DNA of 64,000 nucleotides from Micavibrio sp. (GCA_028283745.1 JAPWJZ010000008.1:186001-250000); one strand, 5' to 3'. Shown: positions 50,446 through 60,563, counted from the stretch's first letter. The notes: generated by a model not told the origin, from the letters alone. Program-made: numbers and translations.

Positions 50446-51222
50446 TTACTTGTCTTTAAATACCGCAGGGCGCTTGTTTGCGAAGGCTTCCATGCCCTCT
50501 TTCTGGTCGGCGGTGGCGAAAGTGGCGTGGAACATCCGCCGCTCGAAGTGCAGGCCTTCAGCCAGCGTTGTCTCATATGCGCGGTTTACAGATTCCTTGA
50601 CCATCATGAGTGCGGGCTGGGAAAAGCCGGAAATTTTCTCCGCCGTCTTCATCACGTCGTCCATCAGGCTGGCGGCAGGCACCACGCGGGCGACAAGCCC
50701 TGCGGCTTCGGCTTCCGCCGCGTCCATCATCCGGCCGGTCAGGCACAGCTCCATGGCCTTCGATTTGCCGACCAGCCGGGTCAGGCGCTGGGTGCCGCCG
50801 GCGCCCGGCATGGTGCCGATGGTGATTTCGGGCTGGCTGAACTTCGCGGTATCCGCCGCAATAATAAAGTCGCACATCATGGCCAGCTCGCAGCCGCCGC
50901 CAAGGCAATAACCCGCAACCGCCGCAATCACGGGTTTACGCGCCTTTGAAATACGCTCCCAGTTTTTGGTGATGAAGTCTTCCTTATAGACATCCATGTA
51001 GGTCTTGGGGGCCATTTCTTTAATGTCCGCGCCCGCGGCAAAGGCTTTCTCGCTGCCGGTAATGACCATGACGGCAACGCCGGGGTCGCTTTCAAACGCG
51101 TCAACAGCAGCGGTCAGCTCGTCCATCAGGGCTTGGCACAGCGCGTTCAGTGCCTTCGGGCGGTTGAGGGTGATCAGCCCGATCTTGCCTTTTTTTTCCG
51201 TCAGCAGGTGTTCGAATGTCAT
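50446..51222 (-). CDS. Enoyl-CoA hydratase
   Basis: The 258-residue crotonase-fold enzyme hydrates trans-2-enoyl-CoA. Catalytic glutamates lie in VAGYCLGGGCELAMMCDFII and FSQPEITIGTMPGAGGTQRL, and AFAAGADIKEM forms the oxyanion hole. The start at 51222 (MTFEHLLTEKKGKIGLI) follows GGAGAAACC; upstream frames are unlikely. It is divergent or adjacent to mutM on the same strand, with 20 bp between them. Confidence 0.94.
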   Translation of the reverse strand: MTFEHLLTEKKGKIGLITLNRPKALNALCQALMDELTAAVDAFESDPGVAVMVITGSEKAFAAGADIKEMAPKTYMDVYKEDFITKNWERISKARKPVIAAVAGYCLGGGCELAMMCDFIIAADTAKFSQPEITIGTMPGAGGTQRLTRLVGKSKAMELCLTGRMMDAAEAEAAGLVARVVPAASLMDDVMKTAEKISGFSQPALMMVKESVNRAYETTLAEGLHFERRMFHATFATADQKEGMEAFANKRPAVFKDK

Positions 51223-51242
51223 GGTGGTTTCTCCTTCAAAAA

Positions 51243-52085
51243 CTATTTCTGTTTGGTGGCACAATAAAAGGTGGAACGGCCGCCCTGCGTAATGCGGCGA
51301 ATGCCGCCGGTCTTTTCAAGCTTGCAGGTGCAGTCCTTGCATTTTTGTCCTTCGCGGTCATAAACGGCGAAATGATGCTGGAAATAGCCAAGCTCGCCAT
51401 CCGCCTGCACATAGTCACGCAGTGAGCTGCCCCCTGATTTTATGGCCTCCTTCAGCACGGCCTGAATAGCGGCGACCAGTTTTTCAGCTTCCGGTTTTTT
51501 AATTTTGCCGGCAGGGCGCGCGGGGTCAATACCCGCGCGGAACAGCGCTTCGGCGGCATATATATTGCCAACGCCCACCACCAGCCGCTGGTCCATGATG
51601 GCGACTTTCACGGCCGGCTTCTTGCCCTTCAGCTTTTCCATCAGGTAAGCGGCGTTGAAAGTTTTATCGAACGGCTCCGGCCCCAGATGCACGAAAAACC
51701 TGTGCGCAAAAACGTCATCGCTCGCGGCAAGGTCAACAAGGCCGAAGCGGCGCGGGTCGTTGAATACTATGCGCGTGCCGTTTTGCAGGTGCAGCACCAT
51801 GTGGTCGTGCTTGCCGTCTTCCACCGGCATGTTGTTGCCGTGAATGACCATGCGGCCCGACATGCCAAGGTGCATCAGCAGCGTATCGCCCGACGACAGG
51901 TGAATCAGAATGTACTTCGCCCGCCGCGCAATATCTTTCACCGTCGCGCCCTCGACCGTTTTCAGGTTTTTGGGGAACGGGATGCGCAGGGTTGCCCGCC
52001 GCGTTTCAACGCGGGTAATTTTCTGCCCCGTCATCGCCTTGGCAAGGCCGCGGCAGACGGTTTCTACTTCCGGAAGTTCAGGCAT
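51243..52085 (-). CDS. mutM: Formamidopyrimidine-DNA glycosylase
   Basis: Fpg removes oxidised purines. The 280-residue product starts MPELPEVETVCRGL (catalytic Pro1, Glu2), has the helix-two-turn-helix region with KVAIMDQRLVVGVGNIYAAE, and the C-terminal zinc finger CKDCTC...CATKQK. The start at 52085 is certain from the PELPEVET signature; an in-frame ATG at 52310 is not used. Confidence 0.97.
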   Translation of the reverse strand: MPELPEVETVCRGLAKAMTGQKITRVETRRATLRIPFPKNLKTVEGATVKDIARRAKYILIHLSSGDTLLMHLGMSGRMVIHGNNMPVEDGKHDHMVLHLQNGTRIVFNDPRRFGLVDLAASDDVFAHRFFVHLGPEPFDKTFNAAYLMEKLKGKKPAVKVAIMDQRLVVGVGNIYAAEALFRAGIDPARPAGKIKKPEAEKLVAAIQAVLKEAIKSGGSSLRDYVQADGELGYFQHHFAVYDREGQKCKDCTCKLEKTGGIRRITQGGRSTFYCATKQK

Positions 52086-52399
52086 GGGCGCAGCCGTTGT
52101 TGAGTTGTGATGTGGGTGTTGAAAGGGCAGCAGGCGTTCAGACGGGTGATTATAGTCCTGCGGTGGCCCCTGTCCAAGGGGAGGGGTTAATACACGTAGT
52201 TTTCGTATAAATTTGGGGCGACCCCGGATAATTTTATGTCGCGGAATGGTTAAATTGATGAATTTATTATCAATTTTCGGGAGCGGCTGCTTTTGTTTTG
52301 ACATTGGCATCGCGCTTGTTTATCCATAACGCACTCCCTATTGAGAATGGATTGCAAGACCAACGATTTCGTTGATGACTTTTAACAAGGATATTCTTG
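52086..52399. other. Intergenic region upstream of an ankyrin gene
   Basis: This 314-bp AT-rich stretch has no gene. An inverted repeat AATTGAT/ATCAATT is near 52254-52276. TTGACA-N17-TATCCA (52298-52326) may be a promoter for the ankyrin gene. TTATCCATA, a DnaA box with one mismatch, overlaps the -10 at 52319. Confidence 0.45.
52298..52326 (+). promoter_or_regulatory. Candidate promoter
   Basis: TTGACA is perfect, the spacer is 17 bp and the -10 TATCCA is weak. It lies 74 bp ahead of the ankyrin start. Confidence 0.35.
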
Positions 52400-52903
52400 A
52401 TGACCGATTTTAAACCCGACCATGATGACCTGCTGTGGCGCGACTTCATGAAGACGCAGCCCGACGTCATTCTGGCCGATGCCGCCTTTCAGGCCGCGCA
52501 CGACGGCAACCTGTGGCAGGTCGAAGCCCTGCTGGATATGGGCGTGGACGTTGATTCCGAAAGCGCCGAAATGCCGGGCCGCGCCAATATGTCGCTGCTG
52601 CACATCGCCGTGCAGAAAAGCCGCCACGATGTCGCCCGCTTCCTGCTGTCCAAGGGCGCGGATGCGAACCTGCCGGATGAAAACGTCGAGCTGACCCTCA
52701 TCAAGGCCGTCAACAACAACGACCCTGAAATGCTGCAGCTGCTGATGGCCGCAAAAGCCGATCCGCGCCAGACGAACGAATTTGGCGATTCCGCCATCGA
52801 CCTCGCGCAGGGCCACCCGCAACTGCTGGCCGTGCTGGAGCCGCAAGCGACCGCGCGCCACATGCCAGCCCCTGGCCGCGCGCCCCAAAACAAAGGTCTT
52901 TAA
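52400..52903 (+). CDS. Ankyrin-repeat protein without the C-terminal tail
   Basis: The 167-residue product has about four ankyrin repeats between 25 and 140 (FQAAHDGNLWQVEALLDMGV, MSLLHIAVQKSRHDVARFLL, ELTLIKAVNNNDPEMLQLLM). It ends in ...APGRAPQNKGL, so it lacks the shared KPxRF tail. ATG at 52400 (AAGGA 9 bp ahead) is chosen over TTG at 52397. It is followed by a terminator and has no signal peptide. Confidence 0.85.
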   Translation: MTDFKPDHDDLLWRDFMKTQPDVILADAAFQAAHDGNLWQVEALLDMGVDVDSESAEMPGRANMSLLHIAVQKSRHDVARFLLSKGADANLPDENVELTLIKAVNNNDPEMLQLLMAAKADPRQTNEFGDSAIDLAQGHPQLLAVLEPQATARHMPAPGRAPQNKGL

Positions 52904-52934
52904 GAACAAGTTTTACAACACGGTAAAAGAAGCG

Positions 52935-52965
52935 GGCCGGGGGTTACACCCCGGCCTGATTTTTT
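52935..52965 (+). terminator. Rho-independent terminator after the ankyrin gene
   Basis: GGCCGGGG pairs with CCCCGGCC and is followed by TGATTTTTTG. Confidence 0.7.
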
Positions 52966-52986
52966 GTGCGGGCACAGGCGCAAAGA

Positions 52987-53020
52987 AAAAAGGGTTAAGC
53001 CCGAAGGCCTAACCCTTTTT
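52987..53020 (-). terminator. Rho-independent terminator after groEL
   Basis: AAAAAGGGTTA pairs with TAACCCTTTTT, with a run of A on one side and T on the other. On the reverse strand it lies 40 bp beyond the groEL stop. Confidence 0.8.
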
Positions 53021-53059
53021 ATCTGTCGTAGACGTATTTAAAAGCGAAGTGCCTTTAAA

Positions 53060-54727
<1,668 letters not shown>

Positions 54728-55051
54728 TTAAGCGGCTTTATTTGCTTTTTTTTTCTGAACGCCTTCGATGACGCCCATGATGTCGCTTTCTTTCACGACC
54801 AGCAGCTCTTCGCCGTCGATGGTGACTTCAGTGCCGGACCATTTGCTGAACAGCACAACGTCGCCGTCTTTCACGGCGAGGGCTTGCAGTTTGCCGTGTT
54901 CGTCGCGGGTGCCGGTGCCGACAGCGACGACTTCGCCTTGTGCCGGTTTTTCTTTAACGGTATCGGGGATAATGATGCCGCCGGAAGTTTTGGAGTCGCT
55001 TTCAAGGCGACGGAGCAAAACGCGGTCGTGCAGGGGGCGGAATTTTGTCAT
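54728..55051 (-). CDS. groES: 10-kDa co-chaperonin GroES
   Basis: The 107-residue product has [37 protein letters not shown] (mobile loop region) and [13 protein letters not shown]. It has a few extra residues at the C-terminus ([10 protein letters not shown]) compared with the usual 95-97. It is the first gene of the groES-groEL operon. Confidence 0.97.
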   Translation of the reverse strand: MTKFRPLHDRVLLRRLESDSKTSGGIIIPDTVKEKPAQGEVVAVGTGTRDEHGKLQALAVKDGDVVLFSKWSGTEVTIDGEELLVVKESDIMGVIEGVQKKKANKAA

Positions 55052-55114
55052 TGCTTGTTTCCTTCTTCAATTAAGCAAGGTTTTCTAAAACCCGGTTTCG
55101 AGAGAGCCCAGTCA

Positions 55115-55141
55115 TTGGCACTCCCCTCGGGTCAGTGCCAG
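55115..55141. promoter_or_regulatory. Second, degenerate CIRCE element
   Basis: TTGGCACTC, 9 bases, CAGTGCCAG: the left half has one mismatch to TTAGCACTC, the right half has several to GAGTGCTAA but keeps AGTGC. It lies 64 bp ahead of groES. Confidence 0.5.
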
Positions 55142-55217
55142 ATGTAGGCCTATGGCTCCGTTTTTTCAACCAAAAACGGGCATTATTATTCTTGAATATC
55201 AAATGCTTTGCGGGCGT

Positions 55218-55244
55218 TTGGCACTCCCCCGTTTCGAGTGCTAA
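55218..55244. promoter_or_regulatory. CIRCE element (HrcA operator)
   Basis: TTGGCACTC-N9-GAGTGCTAA differs from the consensus TTAGCACTC-N9-GAGTGCTAA at one base. It lies 167 bp ahead of groES and indicates heat-shock repression by HrcA. Confidence 0.85.
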
Positions 55245-55359
55245 GTGGCTGATAACAATGTTTTTTCGCACAAGTAATGAAACTTATGATTAAATAGAAG
55301 TGTTGGATTGATACAAAACGCCATTAACGCGCCGGCGCCGGCAAGGGGGTTTTAAGAAT

Positions 55360-55623
55360 ATGGCAAACTTAATTCTGCAGCTGCAAGACTACCGCCTGAC
55401 GACCGCGGAAATTCTTTATCACATGCCCGATCACCCGCAGCTGCTGCAAACCTACCTCTGGCAGGAATACGACCTCGCCCCCCACTTCCCGGAGCTGAAA
55501 CGGTTTCTGGATTTCTGGGCGCGGCAGATCGACGGCAAGCTGCACTCCGTGCGCGTCGCCAACAAAAAGCTTATAACCGCCGATGACATGCGCATCTGCC
55601 GCGAAGAATATCTTCTCAATTAA
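55360..55623 (+). CDS. Usg family protein
   Basis: The 87-residue product matches the alphaproteobacterial Usg family (named after a gene near the tryptophan genes, function unknown): LTTAEILYHMPDHPQLLQTY, LWQEYDLAPHFPELKRFLDF and KLHSVRVANKKLI. The start at 55360 gives the usual length. It is divergent from groES. Confidence 0.85.
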   Translation: MANLILQLQDYRLTTAEILYHMPDHPQLLQTYLWQEYDLAPHFPELKRFLDFWARQIDGKLHSVRVANKKLITADDMRICREEYLLN

Positions 55624-55635
55624 AAGCGGGATTTA

Positions 55636-55812
55636 TTAAAGGAAACGCTGTGCCAGCGTCAGTTTCGGCGCGGGGCGACCCGGCGTTGCTTCCTGTTTCG
55701 GGCTTGCGGCCGACAGGAAAGCGGAGGCAACCATGCCTTTAACGGCAAGGTTCGCACCGGTGGAAAGCGCACCGTTGAAGGCAGATGTCAGGTTTGCGAG
55801 TTTGAAGAACAT
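55636..55812 (-). CDS. Small hypothetical protein (58 aa)
   Basis: The reverse strand encodes MFFKLANLTSAFNGALSTGA, a hydrophobic middle (VKGMVASAFLSAA) and a basic end PAPKLTLAQRFL. The ORF is short, but the sequence is like small secreted or membrane-active peptides. The end (RFL) is faintly like the KPxRF tails nearby. Conservation must be shown before this is accepted as a gene. Confidence 0.45.
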   Translation of the reverse strand: MFFKLANLTSAFNGALSTGANLAVKGMVASAFLSAASPKQEATPGRPAPKLTLAQRFL

Positions 55813-55878
55813 CGGCTTTGCCTTTGCAATATTAACTGTCCCTAGTATCGGCCGGTTTTTGAGGCGCGTAAAGCTGTT

Positions 55879-56772
55879 TTACAGCGTAAAACGCTTCGGG
55901 GTGGCGATTCTCATGCCCTTTTGGGCATCTTCTGGCAAATAAAATGCCAGACGGTCTGCCATCAGGTCCAAAACCGGGTCGCCCTTGCGGCCGGCGGAGA
56001 TGGCAACGCCCAACAGCTGGCGGCGGCTTTTTTGCAGTTCTTCTTCCACGCCATCCAGCTTGCCGGAAATGCTGCGCAGTTCATCTGCCGCGTCATCAAG
56101 GTCGCGCTTGTTCGACAGGCTCATAAAAGTACCGCCAAAGCCGCCCAGCATATCAAGCGCCAGGCCAATGTTATTATCAAAGTGCAGGTCCCCGCCAAAG
56201 GACGCATCCAGCTTCGGCGTGGCTTCCAGCTTTTTCGACAGGGTGTCAAGGCTGCGCTTTGCTTCCTTGATCGCATCCGCTGCGTCGCTGGTTTCAAAGT
56301 ACGACAGCAGGCTGATGCCCTTGTTGTTGCTCGCCGCGTCCATCAGCTCCATGTTGCTGGCATCGTCGGCGGCGTCAATCGCGTTGCTCACGGTATCACG
56401 GGTATTGCCCAGCAGCGTCAGGGAGTCGCCCAGCAGCGCGTAATCGTTGCGCGCGCCGTCGCCGTTCGGCATCTGGCGCAGCGCGTTTTCGCCAAGCTGC
56501 GTATAGGTATCAAGCGCATGGCGGCGCAGGGCGTGGTCTTTGCCGGCAATGGCGGTATCCAGCTTGCGCAGGCGGCGGTTCACTCCCGACATTTTCGTGG
56601 CCTTGGCGAAGGCGTGCTTCAGCTTGCCCCACAGGCCGCTCGGTTTTTCGTTGTTGAACGTCGTCAGGCGCGTTTCCAGCGGCTCGCGCTGCGCCTCGAG
56701 GCCTTTGCGCTCGGCGCTCAGCTGGCCGAAGTCTTGCTGCCATTGCTGCATCAGGTCACTTGAACTGGTCAT
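55879..56772 (-). CDS. Hypothetical coiled-coil protein
   Basis: The 297-residue product starts MTSSSDLMQQWQQDFGQLSA and is predicted to be largely helical with heptad-like stretches (SAERKGLEAQREPLETRLTT, SNKRDLDDAADELRSISGKL). It has no signal peptide or membrane segment. Its end, MRIATPKRFTL, has the KRF element of the nearby tails but not the rest. I recognise no family. It belongs to an accessory run of seven genes between usg and 58962. Confidence 0.55.
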   Translation of the reverse strand: MTSSSDLMQQWQQDFGQLSAERKGLEAQREPLETRLTTFNNEKPSGLWGKLKHAFAKATKMSGVNRRLRKLDTAIAGKDHALRRHALDTYTQLGENALRQMPNGDGARNDYALLGDSLTLLGNTRDTVSNAIDAADDASNMELMDAASNNKGISLLSYFETSDAADAIKEAKRSLDTLSKKLEATPKLDASFGGDLHFDNNIGLALDMLGGFGGTFMSLSNKRDLDDAADELRSISGKLDGVEEELQKSRRQLLGVAISAGRKGDPVLDLMADRLAFYLPEDAQKGMRIATPKRFTL

Positions 56773-56802
56773 GAAAGAAACTCCTTTTTAGAAATTCTGT
56801 CT

Positions 56803-57375
56803 TTAAAAGTTTTTCGGGCGGAAGCGCGGCGGCTTCAAGGGGCTAATGGCGCGTTTTAACGCGCCCGTAAAGGCTTCGGGCGCGGGCGTTACCGGCACGG
56901 GTGCCTGCGGCGCGGGGTAAAGCTGGCGTTTTTTCGCGTCAATCACGGTGTTATTGTCGTAGACGCGGGCAACGCGGCCGCTGCGCATCAGCGCAAAAAC
57001 GCCGTCTTCATCGTATTTCGATTCCCATACCGCTTCGGCGATCTGGTAGTCGGTCAGGCGGCGGCCATGCTCCAGCGTGTCAGAGGCGCCTTCCAGGTGC
57101 TTTTCCTTGGGGTCGAGCAAAACGGCTTCATCCCGCGTCAGCATGCGCTGCGCGACCAGGTAGAAGGTAGAGGCGTTTTGCTGGTCGTTTTGCGTTTCGT
57201 ATAAATCGGTAATTGTGTCGGGTGTGTCATAGAAAAAGAACTGCGCGGCGCGTTTGGGCAGGTCCAGCTTGTCAAGGTCGCGGCTGTCAACGGCGGCCAC
57301 GCGCACTTCGCCACGCGGGTAGCGCTTGCTGGCAAGGTTGAATTCAACGTAGGTGCGGAAACCTTTGGGCGGCAT
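56803..57375 (-). CDS. Hypothetical protein, member 1 of a two-paralogue family, with C-terminal tail PLKPPRFRPKNF
   Basis: The 190-residue product shares layout with its neighbour at 57383: a YVEF start block (FRTYVEFNLASKRYPRGEVR), LDLPKRAAQFFFYDTPDT, TRDEAVLLDP, and DGVFALMRSGRVARVYDNNT...DAKKRQLYP. The tail ALKRAISPLKPPRFRPKNF matches the shared motif. No known family. It is 7 bp from its paralogue, so they are probably an operon from tandem duplication. Confidence 0.7.
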   Translation of the reverse strand: MPPKGFRTYVEFNLASKRYPRGEVRVAAVDSRDLDKLDLPKRAAQFFFYDTPDTITDLYETQNDQQNASTFYLVAQRMLTRDEAVLLDPKEKHLEGASDTLEHGRRLTDYQIAEAVWESKYDEDGVFALMRSGRVARVYDNNTVIDAKKRQLYPAPQAPVPVTPAPEAFTGALKRAISPLKPPRFRPKNF

Positions 57376-57382
57376 GGCGTTG

Positions 57383-57910
57383 TTACCTTCCCGGCGCGGG
57401 CGGGCGGAACCGCACGGGCTTCATGGGTTTTACACCCTGCACCAGCGCGGGGTTAAAGCTGGCGGGGTTGAATTTTTCCTTCAGCTGCGGCTTCACGGGC
57501 GGGTAAACCTGCTGGCGTTTCGTATCCAGCACGATGGTTTTGTGGCCCACAACTTCAAGGTTGTTGTTGCGCGTCAGGGCGAACAGGTCGTTGTTTTCAA
57601 GGCGCGGGTCCCAGCCCATGCGTGCGCGCTGCGCGGGTGTCAGGTTCGGGGCGATCAGGCTTTTTGCCTCCTCGCGGTCCATCATGTCGATGGCGATGAT
57701 GTGCAGCGGCGAGACGTTTTTGCGCGTCGCGCCTTCATGCATCGCGTCGAAGAAATAGAAAAAATCCGTCATGCGCGGAATATCCAGCGACGCAATGTCA
57801 CGGTTTTTCACCTCCATGACGGTGGCGATACCGTTGGGGTCTTTCTTGGTCGGACGTATGAATTCGACAAAGGTCTTCAAGGTCGCGGGTGCTGTTGTTT
57901 CGTGTTGCAT
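57383..57910 (-). CDS. Hypothetical protein, member 2 of a two-paralogue family, with C-terminal tail PMKPVRFRP
   Basis: The 175-residue product begins MQHETTAPATLKTFVEFIRP and aligns to its neighbour along most of its length (LDIPRMTDFFYFFDAMHEG; NDLFALTRNNNLEVVGHKTI; DTKRQQVYPPVK). It ends VQGVKPMKPVRFRPPAPGR. The start ATG at 57910 is chosen because the upstream in-frame region (to 58090) is hydrophobic, AT-rich and absent from the paralogue. Function unknown. Confidence 0.68.
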   Translation of the reverse strand: MQHETTAPATLKTFVEFIRPTKKDPNGIATVMEVKNRDIASLDIPRMTDFFYFFDAMHEGATRKNVSPLHIIAIDMMDREEAKSLIAPNLTPAQRARMGWDPRLENNDLFALTRNNNLEVVGHKTIVLDTKRQQVYPPVKPQLKEKFNPASFNPALVQGVKPMKPVRFRPPAPGR

Positions 57911-58107
57911 GGATAGGCGCAGGATACCCGCTTTATTTTCCAAAAGCCACCCCGCAAAGCCATCAACAAAAAATTTTATAAGTAATTGTTTTAAATATAT
58001 AAAATTGATAAATAGAGCGCTTTTAAGCGCCCCATAGCTTGACATAATGTATCCGCCTGCTAATCTCCCCGCCAACAAACAAGAAACCACAAAAGAGGAT
58101 GCGGACC

Positions 58108-58587
58108 ATGAAAGACAGCTTCAACCAGGATGCAAAACCCTCGCTGGAGACCCTGCTGGCGGACGCCACGATGAAGTCGCTGGCGCGCTTTGCCATTCGT
58201 AACCCTGCAATCGCGCTGTATGAACGCTTTGCAAAGGCGGTGGATGCCTACGTAGATGCCTTCCGCGAAACCTACCCCAGCCTGCAGGCATACATTGACA
58301 CCCGCGAAGCCGCGTTGCTGCCGCTGCTGCACGCAAAGGGCGTCGACCAGAAAGAGAATGTGGTGGATATTGACGCCGCAACGCAAGCCCGGATCAACCG
58401 CCTGAACGAAGCGGTCTACGATAAAAACAAATACCTCAACCGCGATGATTTTGCCGAGCTGTTCATTTTGCAGCTGCCGTCCATGTACAAGCAGCTGGAA
58501 GAAAAAATCAAGGCCCACGCGGCCGTCGGCCCCGCCATTGTCGCCGCCACGCCCGCGCCCAAAAAGCCGGACGCGCCCAAGGCGTAA
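58108..58587 (+). CDS. Hypothetical protein
   Basis: The 159-residue product is soluble and helical (SLARFAIRNPAIALYERFAK, DAYVDAFRETYPSLQAYIDT, DKNKYLNRDDFAELFILQLP), ending in Ala/Pro/Lys-rich sequence. The ATG at 58108 has AAAGAGG about 9 bp ahead; the ATG at 58099 is too close to it. No family recognised. It is divergent from the two-paralogue operon. Confidence 0.55.
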   Translation: MKDSFNQDAKPSLETLLADATMKSLARFAIRNPAIALYERFAKAVDAYVDAFRETYPSLQAYIDTREAALLPLLHAKGVDQKENVVDIDAATQARINRLNEAVYDKNKYLNRDDFAELFILQLPSMYKQLEEKIKAHAAVGPAIVAATPAPKKPDAPKA

Positions 58588-58656
58588 ATATTACCTAAAC
58601 CAAACCGCGCAATTATTTTTGAAATCGTGCGTACTTATAAACAGGAGTTATAGACT

Positions 58657-58962
58657 ATGGGCTTACTCAAAAAACTTATTGTTACCGGCGCTTTTGCAAC
58701 CGCAGCAGCCTGCATTTATTCCGTCGCGACCGACAAACCGGCACAACCGAAGCCGGAAGCGATTATTCAGGAAACGGATGCGCTGCTGAAAGATCTTGGG
58801 CTTGTCGATACAAACTTCTCGCGCTTTGTGCCGGATGAAAACGGCGATATCCGCCAGTTCTGCGTCGATGCCAAAAAACCCGGCAATGATACTGAGCTTG
58901 AAGCCTGCTTTAAAATCAACAACGGCGGCCATGTGAAGCTGGCAGGGCTGACGCGCAAGTAA
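58657..58962 (+). CDS. Hypothetical exported protein
   Basis: The 101-residue product has a short N-terminal hydrophobic stretch (KKLIVTGAFATAAACIYSVA) suited to membrane insertion or export, then a small polar domain with two cysteines (FCVDAKKPGNDTELEACF) that may form a disulphide. An AGGAG ribosome site precedes the ATG. No family recognised. A terminator follows. Confidence 0.55.
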   Translation: MGLLKKLIVTGAFATAAACIYSVATDKPAQPKPEAIIQETDALLKDLGLVDTNFSRFVPDENGDIRQFCVDAKKPGNDTELEACFKINNGGHVKLAGLTRK

Positions 58963-58986
58963 CGCTGATTTCTCGTGCAATAAAAC

Positions 58987-59015
58987 AAAAGGCCGGATGA
59001 ATAATCCGGCCTTTT
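58987..59015. terminator. Bidirectional Rho-independent terminator
   Basis: AAAAGGCCGGAT pairs with ATCCGGCCTTTT around a 5-base loop. It lies between two convergent genes. Confidence 0.85.
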
Positions 59016-59045
59016 GGCATTTCAGCAGCGGGTATGAAAGGCGCG

Positions 59046-60563
59046 CTATTTTTTCGCAGCGGCTTCCTTAATATCCAGCGTCTCGGCAGTCGCCGTCTTG
59101 TCATCCACAATCGCAATACGGTTGTGGTTGGTATCGGCGACATAAATTTTTCCGTTCAGCTGCAGCACGTCGCCGGGTTCTTCCAGCGTGCCTTCCTTTA
59201 GCGCTACGGTGGAAAGCTGGCTTGATTTAAGGTCATACAGGCGCACGGCATTGTTATATGTATCCGCAACCGCAATGCGGCCCGCGTTTACATCCAGCCC
59301 CTGCGCATGTTGCAGCAACGCTTTGGGGTAGCTGCCATCAACGCGGCCAAAATCAAACAGGCCGGTGCCGACAAGTGTGCCGACCTGCCCGAATTTAAGC
59401 GTGCGCAGTGCGGATGATTCCGCATCGACAAAATAAACCGTATTGCCATCGGGCGACAGGCCGCTGGGTTGTGCCAGTGCCGCGTCATCCGCATCGCCGT
59501 CTTTAATGTCTTCCTTGCCGGAACCTGCGGCGACAGAAAGGGTTTTCTTGACTGTATCCAGCTGCCAGATCTGGTGCAGGCCCGCCATGGCGATCAGCAG
59601 CGTGCGGTTGTCTGCCAGCATTTTCACATCCCACGGTGACGCCAGCGCGGTTTCAAGCGCGGCATCGTTATTCACGCGGCGGTCGCTGCCCTGCAGGCCC
59701 GTGCCGGCAGCGGTGCTGACGGTTTTGGTCTTGAAGTCGACATAGCGGACAAGGTGGTTTGCAGTATCCGCCACATATAAACCATCTTTGGCAAGGCCAA
59801 AGCCGCGCGGGTGGTTGAAGGTAGCGCTGGCAAAATCACCGTCTTTGCGGCCTTCCGCGCCGCTGCCGATGGTGACTTTAATGTCGCCCTTCAGCGTTAC
59901 GCCCAAAAGGCGGTTATGGCCGCTGTCATCAATGAACAGCAATTCACCCCACGGCGTTTCCGGCGCAAAGCCAAGACGGCCGGGGAAGGACAGGGTGGTT
60001 TTTTGCGCGGCCGCCATTTTAACGCCCGCAATCGGGGCGGCAGTGGTGGCAATGTTGGGCAGGGCGCGGTCAATATCCGCCGCAATTTCTTCACGGTGGC
60101 CTTCACCGGCGTAGCGGTTCAATTCAAGGCCGTGGTCATCCAGCAAAATCTGCGTCGGCCAGGCATTCACGTTATACGCATCCCACACATCAAACTTCGC
60201 ATCGTTGATGACGGCGTGGGTAATGCCAAAGCGTTTTGCGGCGGCGGCAATGCGTTCATCCCCGCGCTCGCCCGCGAACTTGGCGGAATGCACGCCGATG
60301 ACCAGAAGCTTGTCGCCATACTTTGCTTCAAGCGCCTTCAAATCCGGCACAATCTGCATGCAGTTGATGCAGCCATACGTCCAGAAATCCAGCAGTACCA
60401 GCCGGCCTTTGGCATCATCTGCGGTCAGCGGGCGTGCCGTGTTAATCCACGGTGTTGTCGGCGTGAACAGCACGCTGTACCCATCCACCCCCGACCCCGC
60501 GCGCGCCGCGGCGGGCAGCAGCAGGAAGGCGGCAATAACGAAGGACAGCAGAATACGATGCAT
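59046..60563 (-). CDS. NHL-repeat thioredoxin-fold protein (NHLRC2-like)
   Basis: The 505-residue product has a signal peptide (HRILLSFVIAAFLLLPAAAR), a thioredoxin domain with the CxxC motif in DFWTYGCINCMQIVPDLKAL, and a beta-propeller of NHL repeats (FNHPRGFGLAKDGLYVADTA, LASPWDVKMLADNRTLLIAM, LAQPSGLSPDGNTVYFVDAE, ADTYNNAVRLYDL). This thioredoxin-plus-NHL layout is that of vertebrate NHLRC2 and bacterial relatives; the substrate is not known. The ATG at 60563 gives the proper signal peptide. The protein should be periplasmic. Confidence 0.9.
   Translation of the reverse strand: MHRILLSFVIAAFLLLPAAARAGSGVDGYSVLFTPTTPWINTARPLTADDAKGRLVLLDFWTYGCINCMQIVPDLKALEAKYGDKLLVIGVHSAKFAGERGDERIAAAAKRFGITHAVINDAKFDVWDAYNVNAWPTQILLDDHGLELNRYAGEGHREEIAADIDRALPNIATTAAPIAGVKMAAAQKTTLSFPGRLGFAPETPWGELLFIDDSGHNRLLGVTLKGDIKVTIGSGAEGRKDGDFASATFNHPRGFGLAKDGLYVADTANHLVRYVDFKTKTVSTAAGTGLQGSDRRVNNDAALETALASPWDVKMLADNRTLLIAMAGLHQIWQLDTVKKTLSVAAGSGKEDIKDGDADDAALAQPSGLSPDGNTVYFVDAESSALRTLKFGQVGTLVGTGLFDFGRVDGSYPKALLQHAQGLDVNAGRIAVADTYNNAVRLYDLKSSQLSTVALKEGTLEEPGDVLQLNGKIYVADTNHNRIAIVDDKTATAETLDIKEAAAKK

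Larger units (their letters stand above)
55052..55359. other. groES-usg divergent intergenic region
   Basis: The 308-bp region holds two CIRCE operators and the groES promoter. I see no gene in it. Confidence 0.6.
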
